Positions 5,609 through 7,165 of a stretch of 7,165 bases of DNA are shown piece by piece. Both the position numbers and the translations under genes were made by a program. Position 1 is the first letter of the stretch. Each line of letters opens with the position of its first letter. The DNA lies in NCBI GenBank assembly GCA_947573745.1, contig CANPGX010000052.1, positions 1 to 7,165 on the forward strand, given 5' to 3'. The notes under the pieces were generated by a model, which saw only the letters and a program-made list of their open reading frames with translations, did no database searches and was not told the DNA's origin. The stretch comes from an uncultured Erysipelotrichaceae bacterium (GTDB lineage: Bacteria > Bacillota_I > Bacilli_A > Erysipelotrichales > Coprobacillaceae).

Positions 5609-7080
5609 TATTCTTCTTCAAACAAACACGCCCCTTGACTTTCTATAACCTTTTTATACCAATAAAAAGAGTCTTTACGATAGCGTTGATAAGTTCCCTT
5701 ACCATAGTCATCAACATCTACATAAATATATCCATATCTCTTACTCATTTGTTTCGTTGATTCTGATACTAAGTCAATACAACCCCAAGAAGTATATCCC
5801 ATCAACTCAACACCGTCTTCTTCTATTGCCTTATACATTTCTTTAAAATGAAGTTTTAAATATTCAATACGATATGGATCATGTACACAACCATCTTTTT
5901 CTAAAACATCTTTTGCTCCTAAACCATTTTCCACAATAAACAATGGTTTACGATAGCGATCATATAAATCAACTAAAGATATTCTTAAGCCTACAGGATC
6001 TATTTGCCATCCCCAGTCACTGGCTTTAAGATAAGGATTTTTTGCAGCTGTGATAGTATTACCTGCTGTCATTTCTACATTCTGTATATCAGCAACAGCA
6101 CAATTTGAACTGTAATAGCTAAATGAGATAAAATCTACTGGATATTGTTTCATCACTTCCAGATCAGATTTTTCCATTTTAATATTTAAATGATGATTTT
6201 TAAATCGCGCTAATAAATAAGCTGGGTACTCTCCAAATACCTGTGTATCACTATAGCAATATGTACTTCGCATCATTTGCTGTGCTTCCAATACATCTTC
6301 TGGTTTACATGTATAAGGATAATATGTTAGCTTCGTCAACATACACCCCACCTTTGAATGAGGTATGGTTTCATGAACTATTTTTGTTGCGAGTGCACTG
6401 GCAACAAATTGATGATGCATTGCTTGAAAAATAACTTCTTCAAACTGTTCTTCTTTAAAGTGGTCTCTCACTAACCCACCTGTTGTAAAAGGATGACGTA
6501 TCATACTATCTACTTCATTAAAAGTTAACCAATATTTAACCTTATCTTTATAACGCTTACTAATAGTTCGAACATATCTTTCAAAGAAAGTGATGGCTTC
6601 ACGACTATACCATCCATCATATTTTAATACCAGATTCAATGGTGGTTCATAGTGCGACATGGTCACCAAAGGTTCAATGCCATACTTTCGACACTCATCA
6701 AAAACTTTATCATAGAAAGCTAATCCTTCTTCATTAGGCTCTAAATCATCACCATGAGGATAAATTCTTGACCATGCGATAGACATTCTAAAACATTTAA
6801 ATCCCATTTCCGCCATCAATGCAATATCCTCTTGGTAATGGTGATAAAAATCAGAACCATGCCTTTTCGGATAATAAACCGTGTCATCTGTTTTTAAAGC
6901 TTCTTCAATATCAGCTGATGTGATTTCATTATGTGCTTTATAATCTAAAACATCGGTTTTATCATGCATTTTCGCAACATCACTGACACTGAGTCCTTTG
7001 CCACCTTCATTCCATGCTCCTTCAATTTGGTTCGCCGCTGTGGCACCACCCCATAAAAAATCTTTAGGAAACTTCTTCAT
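5608..7080 (-). CDS. Glycoside hydrolase family 1 protein, probable 6-phospho-beta-glucosidase
   Basis: This 490-residue cytoplasmic GH1 enzyme has a normal family length and an intact (beta/alpha)8 barrel. The N-terminus FPKDFLWGGATAANQIEGAW (4-23) is the standard GH1 opening. Glu189 in LTFNEV is the acid/base and Glu384 in FIVENGLG is the nucleophile. Near the C-terminus, SESTKQMSKRYGYIYVD (439-455) gives the Ser441, Lys447 and Tyr449 pattern that binds the 6-phosphate in phospho-beta-glucosidases. That argues for hydrolysis of PTS-imported, phosphorylated beta-glucosides such as cellobiose- or salicin-6-phosphate. The start follows GGAGG (7094-7090) with nine bases between. No PTS transporter or antiterminator gene is present in the window; such genes may lie elsewhere. 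The gene converges on the acylation operon and seems unrelated to it. The family call is certain and the phospho-specificity very likely. The symbol bglA would fit but is left empty because paralogues are common. Confidence 0.93.
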   Translation of the reverse strand: MKKFPKDFLWGGATAANQIEGAWNEGGKGLSVSDVAKMHDKTDVLDYKAHNEITSADIEEALKTDDTVYYPKRHGSDFYHHYQEDIALMAEMGFKCFRMSIAWSRIYPHGDDLEPNEEGLAFYDKVFDECRKYGIEPLVTMSHYEPPLNLVLKYDGWYSREAITFFERYVRTISKRYKDKVKYWLTFNEVDSMIRHPFTTGGLVRDHFKEEQFEEVIFQAMHHQFVASALATKIVHETIPHSKVGCMLTKLTYYPYTCKPEDVLEAQQMMRSTYCYSDTQVFGEYPAYLLARFKNHHLNIKMEKSDLEVMKQYPVDFISFSYYSSNCAVADIQNVEMTAGNTITAAKNPYLKASDWGWQIDPVGLRISLVDLYDRYRKPLFIVENGLGAKDVLEKDGCVHDPYRIEYLKLHFKEMYKAIEEDGVELMGYTSWGCIDLVSESTKQMSKRYGYIYVDVDDYGKGTYQRYRKDSFYWYKKVIESQGACLFEEE

Positions 7081-7112
7081 CTATCTTAACCTCCATTTTT
7101 ATTTAACTATAT

Positions 7113-7141
7113 ATCATAACCACGCCTAAAAGACGTGGTAT
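7113..7141 (-). promoter_or_regulatory. Tentative promoter for the beta-glucosidase gene
   Basis: On the minus strand TATGAT (7118-7113, 5/6 to TATAAT) lies 17 bases after a poor -35 match, ATACCA (7141-7136, 3/6). The proposed -35 and most of the spacer fall inside the hairpin region at 7119-7139, so the promoter would be partly built from that element. No catabolite-response site or RAT-type antiterminator is evident in the short leader. Confidence 0.3.
7119..7139. repeat. Hairpin with one mismatch, close to the right edge
   Basis: ACCACG (7119-7124) pairs with CGTGGT (7134-7139). After a single C/A mismatch, two more pairs close an AAA loop (7128-7130). No T-run follows on either strand, so this is not an ordinary terminator. 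A subterminal imperfect hairpin of this size is typical of the ends of IS200/IS605-family elements. Confidence 0.65.
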
Positions 7142-7165
7142 GCTCTCGCCCTTTAAGGGCATTCT
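7119..7165 (-). mobile_element. Possible terminal segment of an IS200/IS605-type element (or TnpB guide-RNA 3' end)
   Basis: Two hairpins lie in the last 47 bases. GCCCTT/AAGGGC sits at 7148-7160 with one central base. An ATG/CAT outer pairing (7162-7160 with 7142-7140) could stack on CCC/GGG with a short one-sided GAGA-type bulge. The ACCACG hairpin at 7119-7139 follows. Read on the minus strand this gives a structured RNA ending in CGTGGTTATGAT, then plain AT-rich leader DNA. IS200/IS605 elements lack inverted terminal repeats, carry such subterminal hairpins, and overlap their right end with the TnpB guide RNA. No transposase codons are seen; the element body would lie beyond position 7165. 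The call rests on shape alone. Confidence 0.4.

Noticed and set aside
6243..6434. 63-residue plus-strand frame antisense to the beta-glucosidase
   Set aside because: It lies opposite a conserved GH1 barrel region and has no ribosome site or domain.
7119..7160. Tandem intrinsic terminators upstream of the beta-glucosidase
   Set aside because: Neither hairpin is followed by a T-run on either strand, so they do not fit intrinsic termination.
1..7165. CRISPR array, tRNA or rRNA genes
   Set aside because: No regularly spaced direct repeats and no tRNA- or rRNA-like segments were seen on reading both strands.

Overview
The window is AT-rich, gene-dense bacterial DNA. Strong AGGAGG-type ribosome sites, a classical lipobox, low-GC codon use and the protein families all point to a low-GC Gram-positive (Bacillota). 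The mix of a GH1 6-phospho-beta-glucosidase, a lipoprotein and an MBOAT/DHHW pair would suit a gut anaerobe such as an Erysipelotrichia or Clostridia member. That last step is inference from gene style, not a match.

Layout, left to right. Positions 1-239 hold the 3' end of a RimJ/RimL-type GNAT acetyltransferase. A 223-base spacer follows, with an inverted repeat and a good promoter, and leads to a monocistronic antibiotic-biosynthesis-monooxygenase (ABM) fold protein (463-795) closed by a clean intrinsic terminator. A second good promoter (837-865) drives a secreted, membrane-anchored transglutaminase-like protein (896-2353). A weak AT-rich hairpin and an extended -10 promoter separate it from a tight three-gene operon (2439-5513): a lipoprotein of unrecognised family, an AlgI-type MBOAT O-acyltransferase and a DHHW/AlgJ-like SGNH-type protein. 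The operon ends at a strong terminator. A second, oppositely oriented terminator belongs to a minus-strand GH1 6-phospho-beta-glucosidase (5608-7080). The last ~47 bases hold two compact hairpins without T-tracts. They look more like the end of an IS200/IS605-type element (possibly the 3' end of a TnpB guide RNA) than like a terminator.

How the genes may work together. The MBOAT plus DHHW pair is the Gram-positive counterpart of AlgI with AlgJ/AlgX. The membrane MBOAT passes an acyl group (usually acetyl) across the membrane, and the extracytoplasmic SGNH-like partner places it on a cell-surface or secreted polysaccharide. The co-transcribed lipoprotein would sit on the same outer face of the membrane, and the neighbouring transglutaminase-like protein is also exported and anchored there. 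The central 4.6 kb therefore reads as a cell-envelope module whose polysaccharide or protein substrate is not encoded in the window. The flanking GNAT, ABM and beta-glucosidase genes appear functionally unrelated. All main genes look intact; only the GNAT is cut, by the window edge.
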